Shown: positions 21,063-32,165 of the stretch, piece after piece
Layout: each line of letters starts with the position of its first letter
How positions within the stretch are numbered: the stretch's first letter is position 1
Origin: Vandiemenella viatica
Lineage: Eukaryota; Arthropoda; Insecta; Orthoptera; Morabidae
Assembly (NCBI GenBank): GCA_031002005.1
Contig: JARYHS010008074.1
Location: forward strand, 12,284,924 to 12,348,923
Direction of reading: 5' to 3'
Length of the DNA: 64,000 nucleotides
Position numbers and translations under genes: made by a program
The notes under the pieces: model-generated
The model's input: only the letters and a program-made list of their open reading frames with translations
What the model was told of the DNA's origin: nothing
The model's database searches: none

Positions 21063-21899
21063 TGTCTAAACTCGTTGAACAAGTATTACGATAAAGGAAG
21101 ATTGAAATGCAATTCACTGCACTGAATAAAGTAACTTACCCACAAGGATAATAAATAACCCATCTCCCAGCTATTCCACACTGCAGCAAGTCTGCCTTCC
21201 AGACAAGTCTTTTCCGAGTACAGATCCCTCAGTGCATAGTTTTTCACGTGACTACTAAGGATATGAGGTGATTGTTCGAAGAGATAAAAAACATTACTTG
21301 AATTTCAGACATTTACAAGCTATTTATATTTCCATTAATCAGAATTAACAATAAAATCAACTCTGTGCTCTTAAATACTTTCATTACTAGTATTTTTTCC
21401 TTTTATTCATTTCACACTTTAGATATTTTTATAAGTCCTATATTCGCGTTATGTATACACTGCAAGCGTTGCACTATGTATTTGGTAGTACAATCCCTTA
21501 ATGGAAAATTACTGTAGATCTATTTACTCTATTATCCATTCAGTATCGAATGCATTTAATCGATGCAGTTGTCTTGAATTCAGTCCAGTTCTCGACCTTA
21601 AGTATTTCTTATGAGTTGTTGACAGGGAGAGTTCGAGTTTTAATCTCCTTTGCCGTCGTCAGTATTTCACGGGTTAAAATGGTTCGAAAGGGATGGAACT
21701 GTTTTGAAACAACCAATGTTTGATTTAATACGAGTAAAACGTTAAACAGAAGATATTAAACTAGATGATTGAATCTCCAAATCATGTTGGGTCGATGTAA
21801 TGGTTGGTTGAAAACAGACTTAAGCCCTCGAATTTTACTGCAAGTAACATAAATTACGAAGTCGTAGGATGTGGGTGCATTCTTTATGGTATGTTTCAG
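21063..21899. other. Intron 1 (copy 2), no gene recognised
   Basis: Counterpart of about 4497-5342; nothing additional. Confidence 0.6.
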
Positions 21900-22013
21900 A
21901 TTGGAATGCAGCGCTTGAGCACAGTCGGCGCCGCAGGACTCGGGACGCCAGCCTGACCTCCTGCAGTGGGCCTGCGGAGGAGTACAAGGAGTGCGAGAGC
22001 GAGGGGTGCTCAG
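21900..22013 (+). CDS. Exon 2, second copy (TSP1 repeat A, C-terminal half)
   Basis: Same length, phase and splice sites as 5343-5456 (acceptor GTATGTTTCAG, donor CTCAG|GTACGG). Substitutions change a few residues before the RRTRDASLTSC core, which is intact. It enters in phase 1. If it were joined to exon 6 of copy 1 (phase 0) it would hit TGA after about 18 codons. Confidence 0.85.
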
Positions 22014-22617
22014 GTACGGCGCAGTCACTTCTTTAAAACGCGTTGCATCCGGAGAGGCAGGACCGTGAGGTGAAATAGGGGGGGAGGGAGGGTCCCGGCG
22101 AAATGACTGAAATATCACAAATAAAAGGTCGTCTGTAGACTTTATACACCTCTTCAATTACCCAGCGAAAAGTTCTGCCAACCCCTTAGTGACCTTGTTT
22201 GAATGGTTTCCCTCACAACATTTCAAGGGTTAGCGTCTGGTCACTTGCGTGATAGCCTGCCGAACACCTAATGCTGCATTCATACGGTTGGGTTGTCCAC
22301 GAGTAGCTTTAAGGATAAGTGCAAGAGGTTTTCCTGTCGGATACTAGTGCTACGTGGGCCCTGACACATCGAACAACTGCCGACTCGATTAGGTACTGTG
22401 AAGTGCTAAACTGGCTTCCATGTGTTCAGGATTCTAGACTCCTTAGCAAGGCCAACAAGTACGATACATAGATGACGAACACTACATCCACACTTACAAA
22501 GGGAAGGCAGTGTTCGGTAGGAAATTAGTCAACTTACGTAGATCCACCTTGCAGACTAAACACTAACGGTCGAATGTGAATAACCAAAGCTTGTTACAAG
22601 TGGTGCGTGTGTGGCAG
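22014..22617. other. Intron 2 (copy 2), no gene recognised
   Basis: Counterpart of 5457-6087, about 27 bp shorter in total: a shorter GCCTCGCTCTTC region near 22150 and a deletion near 22510. Confidence 0.55.
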
Positions 22618-22788
22618 TGGACGGGGGCTGGTCGGCGTGGTCTGAGTGGTCGCCGTGCTCTGCTCGCTGTGGACGAGGCGCGCAGAGCCGCAGCAGGTCG
22701 TGCAGCCAGCCAGAGCCGCAGGGCGCAGGCAGGCCGTGCCAGGGGGCGCCCACAGAGGTCACGCACTGCTTCCTCAGGCCCTGCTCAG
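22618..22788 (+). CDS. Exon 3, second copy (TSP1 repeat B)
   Basis: A 171-bp phase 1-1 exon with the same protein as 6088-6258; the differences seen are synonymous. The acceptor reads GTGTGTGGCAG instead of GTGTGTGCCAG. All six cysteines are present. Confidence 0.93.
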
Positions 22789-22949
22789 GTACAGCTCCCT
22801 CTACGCTTACATTGTTTTCTTTTTGCGATTCTTTCAACAGCTTCATCTCTCCATATCCAGAGATAATCTCTTTACTTCAACGAATTCATCGGAATCTACA
22901 CTTCAGTATCAGTTTTATCTCCACATACAACAAAATACTGAATGAATCA

Positions 22950-23600
22950 AAGAAAGATAAAAGATAAAAGTGATGAACTGTAGCAGAAATTATACAAATA
23001 TTAATAGATTAAATATAAAAATAGAATCGGATGTATTAGGAGAAGTAAGAGAATTCCGTTACTTGGGAAGCAAAATTACAAGCGATGGCAGAATCAGGAA
23101 TGATGTTAAAAGCAGAATAGCACTAGCAAAAAGAGCCTTCATGAAAAAGAAAAATGTTTTACTTTCAAGCGTTGATCTAGGAATTAGAAAGAACTTTTTA
23201 AAACTCTATGTGTGGAGCACTGCACTTTATGGTATCGAAACATGGACTTCAGGAACACCAGAAAGAAAGAAAATTTAAGCTGAATGCTGAAAATTAATTA
23301 GACAGACATAGTACGAAATGAACGAGTTTTATAAATGATGGGTGAGGAAAGAAGTTTGTGGAAGAAGCTTACAGAAAGAAGAGACAGGTTGGTAGGTCAT
23401 ATTTTGAGACATGCTGGATTGGTTAATTTGTTGGTGGAGGGAACAGTCGAAGGTAAGAACTGTAGAGGAAAACAGAGATTAGAGTATATGAAGCAGATAA
23501 TTGAGGAAGTGGGTTGTAAGGGGTATGTAGAAATGAAGAGGTTAGCACAGGATAGGAAGGGATGGAGGATTGCATCAAACCAGTCGAAAGACTGATGACT
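22950..23600 (+). mobile_element. RTE-like LINE 3' fragment (copy 2)
   Basis: Orthologous to 6420-7070. The second block is better preserved here and stays open to the end (KGYVEMKRLAQDRKGWRIAS, then NQSKD and a stop), whereas copy 1 has an early stop after EEVGC. A stop after PERKKI is shared by both copies, so the insertion was already dead before they separated. Confidence 0.85.
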
Positions 23601-23611
23601 TTATATATATA

Positions 23612-24854
23612 TAAATCAGTTAGTGGGTTGTGTCTTTCTGTCCCTTTTCTAGTGAACCAATTTGGGTGGTGTTCTCACAGAGCTTAAAAACTGCGGTACA
23701 TATCATCACTCTACGTGGCCGAGGGGCAGAACAGGAAAAGATATCAGAATAAACAGACACCTCACATCACTCTGCATCTAAGATGAACTATCTTTTCTTA
23801 ACATCAAAACATACTCTACATTCTTTGCATCTATTCATATTGTTTGTGAATATGTAACTTTTATAATTTATTTCTTCATTTTTTTTTAAATATAATACTC
23901 CAGAATACACAGAAAATTGAAATTATACCCCTACATCAACGATTAACACTCCAGTAAAGTGTGATATTTACGCTAAAGTTTGCAACGACACTACATTACC
24001 AACCTCAGACGAATGCGTTCAAATGTAATCCACCAACATGTTTCTTCTTTTTGTGATGAAATTTCATAAACTTATTTCCTCACCCATGATTTACAAAACA
24101 CGTTCGTCTAGTAAATTACCTGTCTACTTAGGTTCCAACACCATTCTGCAGCATCATATACCAAAGGTTTCAGGTTCAGTCCTATTGCTAGGTTAAGCTT
24201 TGAAACAAAAAGGTTTTGATTTTGGAAGCATGGTATTGGTAGTGCAGTGTTTACTTTTGAGATCAGTCTTGCTTCGTCCATTACCTATTAAATAAAAACG
24301 TATCTTCTTTCTTCTTCTACATTTGATCCTTTCAGTCTTTAATCTGCTGTTTTAATTATAAATTCTGTTACATTTAATGACTTTTGTCTTGGATTTGTTT
24401 AAATTTAGTTCATCTCCCAGTATGTTACGTAAAAATGTTAGGGTTTTGTCATTTGCTATCTTGTTATTCCTAGTTGATACGTGTTAATAAGAGAAGAGCA
24501 TCGTTCTTCGACCTGACAGAGAAGTAAATAAATGTGTCCAAGTCTGAATTAATTAAATATATCTCCGGGATTCTTAATACATCAAAACGAATAGTTTATT
24601 TAAATAATATTAATTCAGCTTTAATAGATCTCTATGATTTAATTTGCAGAACTTTACAACCCTTTGGGAGATATTTGATCCAAGAGCATGTCACTATATC
24701 CATTGTCGACATCCAGGCTTTTAATTACCACGTTGCAGGAAGGCTGTAGGCAACGCGAACTGTTAACATGCTGTCAACATTTTTGCTGCATTCAGGATTT
24801 CTCTATTCTTGCAATGTCGACCATTGGAGGTGGGAACAGCTCCCCAGCTGACTG
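23612..24854. other. Intron 3 (copy 2), no confident gene
   Basis: Counterpart of 7114-8327. It contains about 30 bp near 23655-23690 that copy 1 lacks. Confidence 0.5.
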
Positions 24855-25007
24855 CTAGTTGTTCAAAAGTAGGACACAAAATATCAGCTCGCGAAAGCCA
24901 CGTAATGATATTGTTGAATCCTTTGTGGCTACAGCTTTGCTAGGTTCATCAGGTATTCCATGGGAAGGATCGAAATATTGCTCACAAATATTGTCTTCTT
25001 GGATAGG
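24855..25007 (-). CDS. Possible antisense gene, last exon (copy 2)
   Basis: Counterpart of 8328-8480: open over the same 50 codons plus TAG, with a silent change in a Pro codon and one Arg-to-Cys change. Splice-like ends are conserved. Family unknown. Confidence 0.38.
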   Translation of the reverse strand, partial: PIQEDNICEQYFDPSHGIPDEPSKAVATKDSTISLRGFRELIFCVLLLNN

Positions 25008-25045
25008 CTATAATAAGGAAGAGAGAAAAATAAAACATTGCTCAC

Positions 25046-25094
25046 CAAGTACCGAGTTCCTCGGATTGCAGGAAGCAGCTCACTTGTATCCAAA
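25046..25094 (-). CDS. Possible antisense gene, penultimate exon (copy 2)
   Basis: Counterpart of 8519-8567, identical protein LDTSELLPAIRGTRYL, same acceptor and donor. In this copy the 118-bp array lies in the intron between this block and the next antisense block at 30089. Confidence 0.38.
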
Positions 25095-25134
25095 CTAAAA
25101 GCATCCCTATTTAAAAACCATTATTTTTTCTTTT

Positions 25135-28100
25135 GCTGAGCCCAGTACTTGTGGTTGTCAGTGCGTTCGCACGAGGTGGCGACGCTGTCTGGGGACGGGG
25201 TGCTGCTGTTCCCCGCCTCAGGACGACCCTCTCGCCTGCTGCTGCTGTTTTGCTTGAGCCCAGTACTTGTGGTTGTCAGTGCGTTCGCACGAGGTGGCGA
25301 CGCTGTCTGGGGACGGGGTGCTGCTGTTCCCCGCCTCAGGACGACCCTCTCGCCTGCTGCTGCTGTTTTGCTTGAGCCCAGTACTTGTGGTTGTCAGTGC
25401 GCTCGCACGAGGTGGCGACGCTGTCTGGGGACGGGGTGCTGCTGTTCCCCGCCTCAGGACGACCCTCTCGCCTGCTGCTGCTGTTTTGCTTGAGCCCAGT
25501 ACATGTGGTTGTCAGTGCGCTCGCACGAGGTGGCGACGCTGTCTGGGGACGGGGTGCTGCTGTTTCCCCGCCTCAGGACGACCCTCGTCGCCTGCTGCTG
25601 CTGTTTTGCTTGAGCCCAGTACTTGTGGTTGCCAGTGCGTTCGCACGAGGTGGCGACGCTGTCATGGGGACGGGGTGCTGCTGTTCCCCGCCTCAGGACG
25701 ACCCTCTCGCCTGCTGCTGCTGTTTTGCTTGAGCCCAGTACATGTGGTTGTCAGTGCGCTCGCACGAGGTGGCGACGCTGTCTGGGGACGGGGTGCTGCT
25801 GTTCCCCGCCTCAGGACGACCCTCTCGCCTGCTGCTGCTGTTTTGCTTGAGCCCAGTACTTGTGGTTGTCAGTGCGTTCGCACGAGGTGGCGACGCTGTC
25901 TGGGGACGGGGTGCTGCTGTTCCCCGCCTCAGGACGACCCTCTCGCCTGCTGCTGCTGTTTTGCTTGAGCCCAGTACTTGTGGTTATCAGTGCGCTCGCA
26001 CGAGGTGGCGACGCTGTCTGGGACGGGGTGCTGCTGTTCCCCGCCTCAGGACGACCCTCTCGCCTGCTGCTGCTGTTTTGCTTGAGCCCAGTACATGTGG
26101 TTGTCAGTGCGCTCGCACGAGGTGGCGACGCTGTCTGGGGACGGGGTGCTGCTGTTCCCCGCCTCAGGACGACCCTCTCGCCTGCTGCTGCTGTTTTGCT
26201 TGAGCCCAGTACTTGTGGTTGTCAGTGCGCTCGCACGAGGTGGCGACGCTGTCTGGGGACGGGGTGCTGCTGTTCCCCGCCTCAGGACGACCCTCTCGCC
26301 TGCTGCTGCTGTTTTGCTTGAGCCCAGTACTTGTGGTTGTCAGTGCGCTCGCACGAGGTGGCGACGCTGTCTGGGGACGGGGTGCTGCTGTTCCCCGCCT
26401 CAGGACGACCCCTCTCGCCTGCTGCTGCTGTTTTGCTTGAGCCCAGTACTTGTGGTTGTCAGTGCGTTCGCACGAGGTGGCGACGCTGTCTGTGGGACGG
26501 GGTGCTGCTGTTCCCCGCCTCAGGACGACCCTCTCGCCTGCTGCTGCTGTTTTGCTTGAGCCCAGTACTTGTGGTTGTCAGTGCGCTCGCACGAGGTGGC
26601 GACGCTGTCTGGGGACGGGGTGCTGCTGTTCCCCGCCTCAGGACGACCCTCTCGCCTGCTGCTGCTGTTTTGCTTGAGCCCAGTACTTGTGGTTGTCAGT
26701 GCGCTCGCACGAGGTGGCGACGCTGTCTGGGGACGGGGTGCTGCTGTTCCCCGCCTCAGGGCGACCCTCTCGCCTGCTGCTGCTGTTTTGCTTGAGCCCA
26801 GTACTTGTGGTTGTCAGTGCGTTCGCACGAGGTGGCGACGCTGTCTGGGGACGGGGTGCTGCTGTTCCCCGCCTCAGGACGACCCTCTCGCCTGCTGCTG
26901 CTGTTTTGCTTGAGCCCAGTACTTGTGGTTGTCAGTGCGTTCGCACGAGGTGGCGACGCTGTCTGGGGACGGGGTGCTGCTGTTCCCCGCCTCAGGGCGA
27001 CCCTCTCGCCTGCTGCTGCTGTTTTGCTTGAGCCCAGTACTTGTGGTTGTCAGTGCGTTCGCACAAGGTGGCGACGCTGTCTGGGGACGGGGTGCTGCTG
27101 TTCCCCGCCTCAGGGCGACCCTCTCGCCTGCTGCTGCTGTTTTTGCTTGAGCCCAGTACTTGTGGTTGTCAGTGCGTTCGCACGAGGTGGCGACGCTGTC
27201 TGGGGACGGGGTGCTGCTGTTCCCCGCCTCAGGACGACCCTCTCGCCTGCTGCTGCTGTTTTGCTTGAGCCCAGTACTTGTGGTTGTCAGTGCGTTCGCA
27301 CGAGGTGGCGACGCTGTCTGGGGACGGGGTGCTGCTGTTCCCCGCCTCAGGGCGACCCTCTCGCCTGCTGCTGCTGTTTTGCTTGAGCCCAGTACTTGTG
27401 GTTGTCAGTGCGTTCGCACGAGGTGGCGACGCTGTCTGGGGACGGGGTGCTGCTGTTCCCCGCCTCAGGGCGACCCTCTCGCCTGCTGCTGCTGTTTTGC
27501 TTGAGCCCAGTACTTGTGGTTGTCAGTGCGCTCGCACGAGGTGGCGACGCTGTCTGGGGACGGGGTGCTGCTGTTCCCCGCCTCAGGACGACCCTCTCGC
27601 CTGCTGCTGCTGTTTTGCTTGAGCCCAGTACTTGTGGTTGTCAGTGCGTTCGCACGAGGTGGCGACGCTGTCTGGGGACGGGGTGCTGCTGTTCCCCGCC
27701 TCAGGGCGACCCTCTCGCCTGCTGCTGCTGTTTTGCTTGAGCCCAGTACTTGTGGTTGTCAGTGCGTTCGCACGAGGTGGCGACGCTGTCTGGGGACGGG
27801 GTGCTGCTGTTCCCCGCCTCAGGGCGACCCTCTCGCCTGCTGCTGCTGTTTTGCTTGAGCCCAGTACTTGTGGTTGTCAGTGCGTTCGCACGAGGTGGCG
27901 ACGCTGTCTGGGGACGGGGTGCTGCTGTTCCCCGCCTCAGGACGACCCTCTCGCCTGCTGCTGCTGTTTTGCTTGAGCCCAGTACTTGTGGTTGTCAGTG
28001 CGTTCGCACGAGGTGGGCGACGCTGTCTGGGGGACGGGGTGCTGCTGTTCCCCGCCTCAGGGCGACCCTCTCGCCTGCTGCTGCTGTTTTGCTTGAGCCC

Positions 28101-29280
28101 AGTACTTGTGGTTGTCAGTGCGTTCGCACGAGGTGGCGACGCTGTCTGGGGACGGGGTGCTGCTGTTCCCCGCCTCAGGGCGACCCTCTCGCCTGCTGCT
28201 GCTGTTTTGCTTGAGCCCAGTACTTGTGGTTGTCAGTGCGCTCGCACGAGGTGGCGACGCTGTCTGGGGACGGGGTGCTGCTGTTCCCCGCCTCAGGGCG
28301 ACCCTCTCGCCTGCTGCTGCTGTTTTGCTTGAGCCCAGTACTTGTGGTTGTCAGTGCGTTCGCACGAGGTGGCGACGCTGTCTGGGGACGGGGTGCTGCT
28401 GCTGTTCCCCGCCTCAGGACGACCCTCTCGCCTGCTGCTGCTGTTTTGCTTGAGCCCAGTACTTGTGGTTGTCAGTGCGTTCGCACGAGGGTGGCGACGC
28501 TGTCTGGGGACGGGGTGCTGCTGTTCCCCGCCTCAGGACGACCCTCTCGCCTGCTGCTGCTGTTTTGCTTGAGCCCAGTACTTGTGGTTGTCAGTGCGTT
28601 CGCACGAGGTGGCGACGCTGTCTGGGGACGGGGTGCTGCTGTTCCCCGCCTCAGGACGACCCTCTCGCCTGCTGCTGCTGTTTTGCTTGAGCCCAGTACT
28701 TGTGGTTGTCAGTGCGTTCGCACGAGGTGGCGACGCTGTCTGGGGACGGGGTGCTGCTGTTGCCCGCCTCAGGACGACCCTCTCGCCTGCTGCTGCTGTT
28801 TTGCTTGAGCCCAGTACTTGTGGTTGTCAGTGCGTTCGCACGAGGTGGCGACGCTGTCTGGGGACGGGGTGCTGCTGTTTCCCCGCCTCAGGACGACCCT
28901 CTCGCCTGCTGCTGCTGTTTTGCTTGAGCCCAGTACTTGTGGTTGTCAGTGCGTTCGCACGAGGTGGCGAGACGCTGTCTGGGGACGGGGGTGCTGCTGT
29001 TCCCCGCCTCAGGACGACCCTCTCGCCTGCTGCTGCTGTTTTGCTTGGAGCCCAGTACTTGTGGTGTCAGTGCGTTCGCACGAGGTGGCGACGCTGTCTG
29101 GGGACGGGGTGCCTGCTGTTCCCCGCCTCAGGACGGACCCTCTCGCCTGCTTGCTGCTGTTTTGCTTGAGCCCAGTACTTGTGGTTTGTCAGTGCGCTCG
29201 CACGAGGGGCGACGCTGTCTGGGGACGGGGTGCTGCTGTTCCCCGCCTCAGGACGACCCTCTCGCCTGCTGCTGCTGCTA
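25135..29280 (+). repeat. 118-bp minisatellite, ~35 units, spanning the exon 4 acceptor
   Basis: Each unit consists of the intron end (GCTTGAGCCCAG, then TACTTGTGGTTGTCAG) followed by the first ~87 bp of exon 4 up to CTGCTGCTGCTG. Units recur at about 25149, 25267, 25385 and so on to 29179. Variants include GCGCTCG/GCGTTCG, AGGACGA/AGGGCGA and CTTGTGG/CATGTGG (the last in units near 25503, 25742 and 26095). Copy 1 of the segment has one unit. Since 118 is not a multiple of 3, consecutive units are in different frames, so this is not a repeated protein domain. Units after about 28960 carry many small indels. Confidence 0.97.
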
Positions 29281-29516
29281 GCCCAGTACGGGTTCAGTGC
29301 GCTCGCACGAGTGGCGCCCGGGCTGCAGGGCGCGCCTGCTGCTGCTGTACGCGGTTCCGCCCGCAGGCAGCGCTGGTGTCGAGGCAGCCTGAGGACTGCC
29401 GCGGCGCCGCCTGCCGTCGCGACGCCGTCCGCCTGGCGCTGGAGGGCGCCTTCCTCGTGCTCACAGCCACTGTGTCTGGCTGCTCCGCCACGGTCATCAC
29501 CGCCTCAAAACTGCAG
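29281..29516 (+). pseudogene. Exon 4, second copy: damaged at its 5' end
   Basis: The 3' part (SRQPEDCRGAACRRDAVRLA, then LEGAFLVLTATVSG, ending KLQ before GTACTC) matches 8700-8901 with few changes. The 5' part after the last array unit is degenerate: CCCAGTACGGGTTCAG, then a deletion of roughly 55 bp of exon sequence. Splicing from the last GTTCAG in the frame of exon 3 reaches a stop (GCA GCC TGA) within about 30 codons. Either this allele is defective, or, more likely given the neighbouring indels, the consensus is unreliable here. Confidence 0.75.
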
Positions 29517-30088
29517 GTACTCTCACAAAACACGACCGCCCGTCACATCCATTCAGGCTCCTTACCTCTGCAAATCTTTTGCACGCTGGAACCACAGAAT
29601 AAAATAAAAAATAAACTGCGATTACAGATATCGCAGATAAATCCACCATTCGGTTATAGACCTTTCAAAAGATCGTTATTATCATTTCTCGTGACAAAAG
29701 AATGGAACAGATCAATGCCAAGGGTCTGAAGTTTTGAGTAGAATGTCAGTCGCTCCAAGATGTTTGGTTCTTTTTGAATCTGAACTATTTGACGTCAAAA
29801 TTTCAGAAATGATATTTGACAACGAGTGGATTTAAGTGGTAAGTAAAAATTTCTGATGAGTAATGCCTATCAATTTCAATTGTAGATATATACAACTTGG
29901 GATTTTTTTTGGGAGCTTGGTGATACACAATAAAGAACAGTACTTCAATACTCCTTTAAAACGGATGAGCGTTGGTAAGTGCATATTTCCATTGTCGCTA
30001 TGTTAATGTTTAACGAAATGTGCATATTTCCAGAAAACTGGAGCTTCGCTGCCACCAGCATGTCAACTCCAACAGCTGTGTTGCCTAC
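29517..30088. other. Intron 4 (copy 2), proximal part
   Basis: Counterpart of 8902-9472; nothing additional. Confidence 0.5.
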
Positions 30089-30311
30089 CTCGTTGGAGCT
30101 AGCCTCTTGTCCCATGCATTCTGCCAAACCATCAGCTGTAACAGAATTGTGTAAAATTGCAGGCACTCACCTATCAGGGTTTCATTTCTAGTATTTCGTA
30201 GCGTCAGTAGTTTATAGATGGGTTGAAACCATCGCCGGACAAGCTCGTAAATACAATCACCATTGCTGTTTACCCACGCCATCTGTTGTCTACTGTATGA
30301 TTGTTGCTTAA
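30089..30311 (-). CDS. Possible antisense gene, internal exon (copy 2, different one-base defect)
   Basis: Counterpart of 9473-9695. From the ATG at 30282 this copy is open to the donor: MAWVNSNGDCIYELVRRWF, then ETLIGECLQFYTILLQLMVW and NAWDKRLAPT. It lacks one base just upstream of that ATG (ACAACAG), breaking the frame to the acceptor. Together the two copies imply a 224-bp exon in the correct phase. Confidence 0.4.
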
Positions 30312-30686
30312 CTGCTTCAGTATAGGCGGAGGAGATTTTGATTACCAGTTAGACAGTAAATTTCTATAATCGTTGCTTCTAGATAGTCTGCTTGAATAGC
30401 TCCATTGTATCCTGCCAAATGTTATTAGTTAATAGATGATTTCAATTCTTCCACAAATGCAATTTCATATGCTACACGGTCAGATATCTCTATAACTCAG
30501 CTAACCCGTTGTCACTCTGCGTACGCGTTATATTTTGTAAACTATATGCCTTGCCTTTGTAGTCAGGCACAGATTGTTTTGTTGCTGAGTCGCTGTTGCA
30601 GTTGTTGCCTTCCGCGCAGGCATAGGCATTAGACTGTCTCCCGTTGGGGTCAGAGTTTAGGTTTGAACCACAGGCAGTAACAAAAT

Positions 30687-32165
30687 CTATACATGTAATT
30701 AGCATGTCTGTCATGTATGACTTCGTCTGTCACGGCATGACGTCACTCTATGACGTCGCCCTACCAGGTCACGTTTTCGTCTTTTTTGATCAGATTTGTT
30801 GTTCTAGGTTATAAATAGACGTTATTTAACAACACTTCTGTTTAGCTAAGCATCAGTAAATAAATTAACTGTCAGAATACTGAAAGAAAAATACATAATA
30901 ATTATTAGTTGCTTATATTTATTTAATATTTGTTTGATGTGAAAGTATTCGTTAAAATCTTTGGCCATAGATATGTAAGATAAAACCTTTGACTTTAAAG
31001 AGGGCATAAGTAAATTATTTCAAAAAAAATTTAAATTGTTTTCATTAGTGTACTTTTAGATAAATGATTACTTCGTATGAACGAAAGTAATTCCACACTG
31101 ATTCGCAATCTAAACAACCTAGGATACAATTAAATATAATATTACCTAGCTTGACGTAAGTTGTTAAGATTTTTTTAATTTCCTTTGCTTTAACTGGTGA
31201 CATGTTTCATCCGTATGTAACTGCTGTAGCCATTCAACCGTTGTAATATCGATCTGAAACACGGATAACGTGAAAGGCAGATGTAAAAACCCCGTGAAGA
31301 TTTTGATTTAGTTTATATCGTGATGCATTATTGCCACTAAAATGTGATAAGTACATGTATTAATATATGTGTAACTGAAGTATTGTTTCTCTGGCGGCAT
31401 GTTTAGCGTAGTATGTGGTTAGATTGAAATGCAATCTGGACCAGGATAGCAACCTTTTGTTACAGTGCAAGTCAATAAGAATTAAATTATGCTTTATTTT
31501 TTCTATTATTCAAGGAATTGCTAAGAAATGAATTGTCAGAACACTGAGAGAAAAGTAAGTATTTCGGTAAAATTGGCATATTAATTATCACTTTATTTAT
31601 TATTATTATTTACTGAAATAATTACTTGGTTTGAATGAAAGAAGTTCTAAATTGATATATGCGGACTAAACCACAGTTAAAACTAATATTACATGGCATA
31701 ACATAAGTTGTTAAGATTTATTTTTAGCATTCTTCGTTTTTGCTGGGGTTATTATTTCAACCGCATGTAAGCTGTGTCAAGGGTTAAAACATCGATCTTC
31801 ATCACAGATAAAAAAATAAAATAAAGATGTAAGAACACATGAAGAATTTGGATCAAGTTTATATCGTGATGCATGATGACATTGAAATGCGATACAGGGC
31901 ATATATTATTCCGCATGTGATTGAAACTTTGATTTTCTAGCGGCAAAAATGGGGAAGGTTGTGGTTAGACTGAAATAAAACCTGGACCAAGTTGAAAATT
32001 AAATCTTTTTGCTATATCCAAAGGGACAAGAAATTACGACACATTGAGCTTTATTTTATAACAATTCTATTTAGGCAAACAACTAAAAGAAATTAACCGC
32101 CAGAACACTCCGTCATACCCGTCATTTTTGAAGGGATTTGTGGCTAGTTGAATTATAATTGGCTT
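30687..32165 (+). repeat. ~550-bp dispersed repeat, tandem pair (copy 2)
   Basis: Orthologous to 10080-11560, with CRE palindrome TGACGTCA near 30739 and small indels in A- and T-runs. Confidence 0.7.

Noticed and set aside
25135..29280. CRISPR array as an explanation for regular repeats
   Set aside because: There are no unique spacers, the units are contiguous, and the context is a eukaryotic exon.
25149..29729. Long overlapping open frames through the 118-bp array (up to about 300 codons)
   Set aside because: They arise because a GC-rich repeat lacks stops; the unit shifts frame by one, reading starts use non-ATG codons, and the repeat includes intron sequence.
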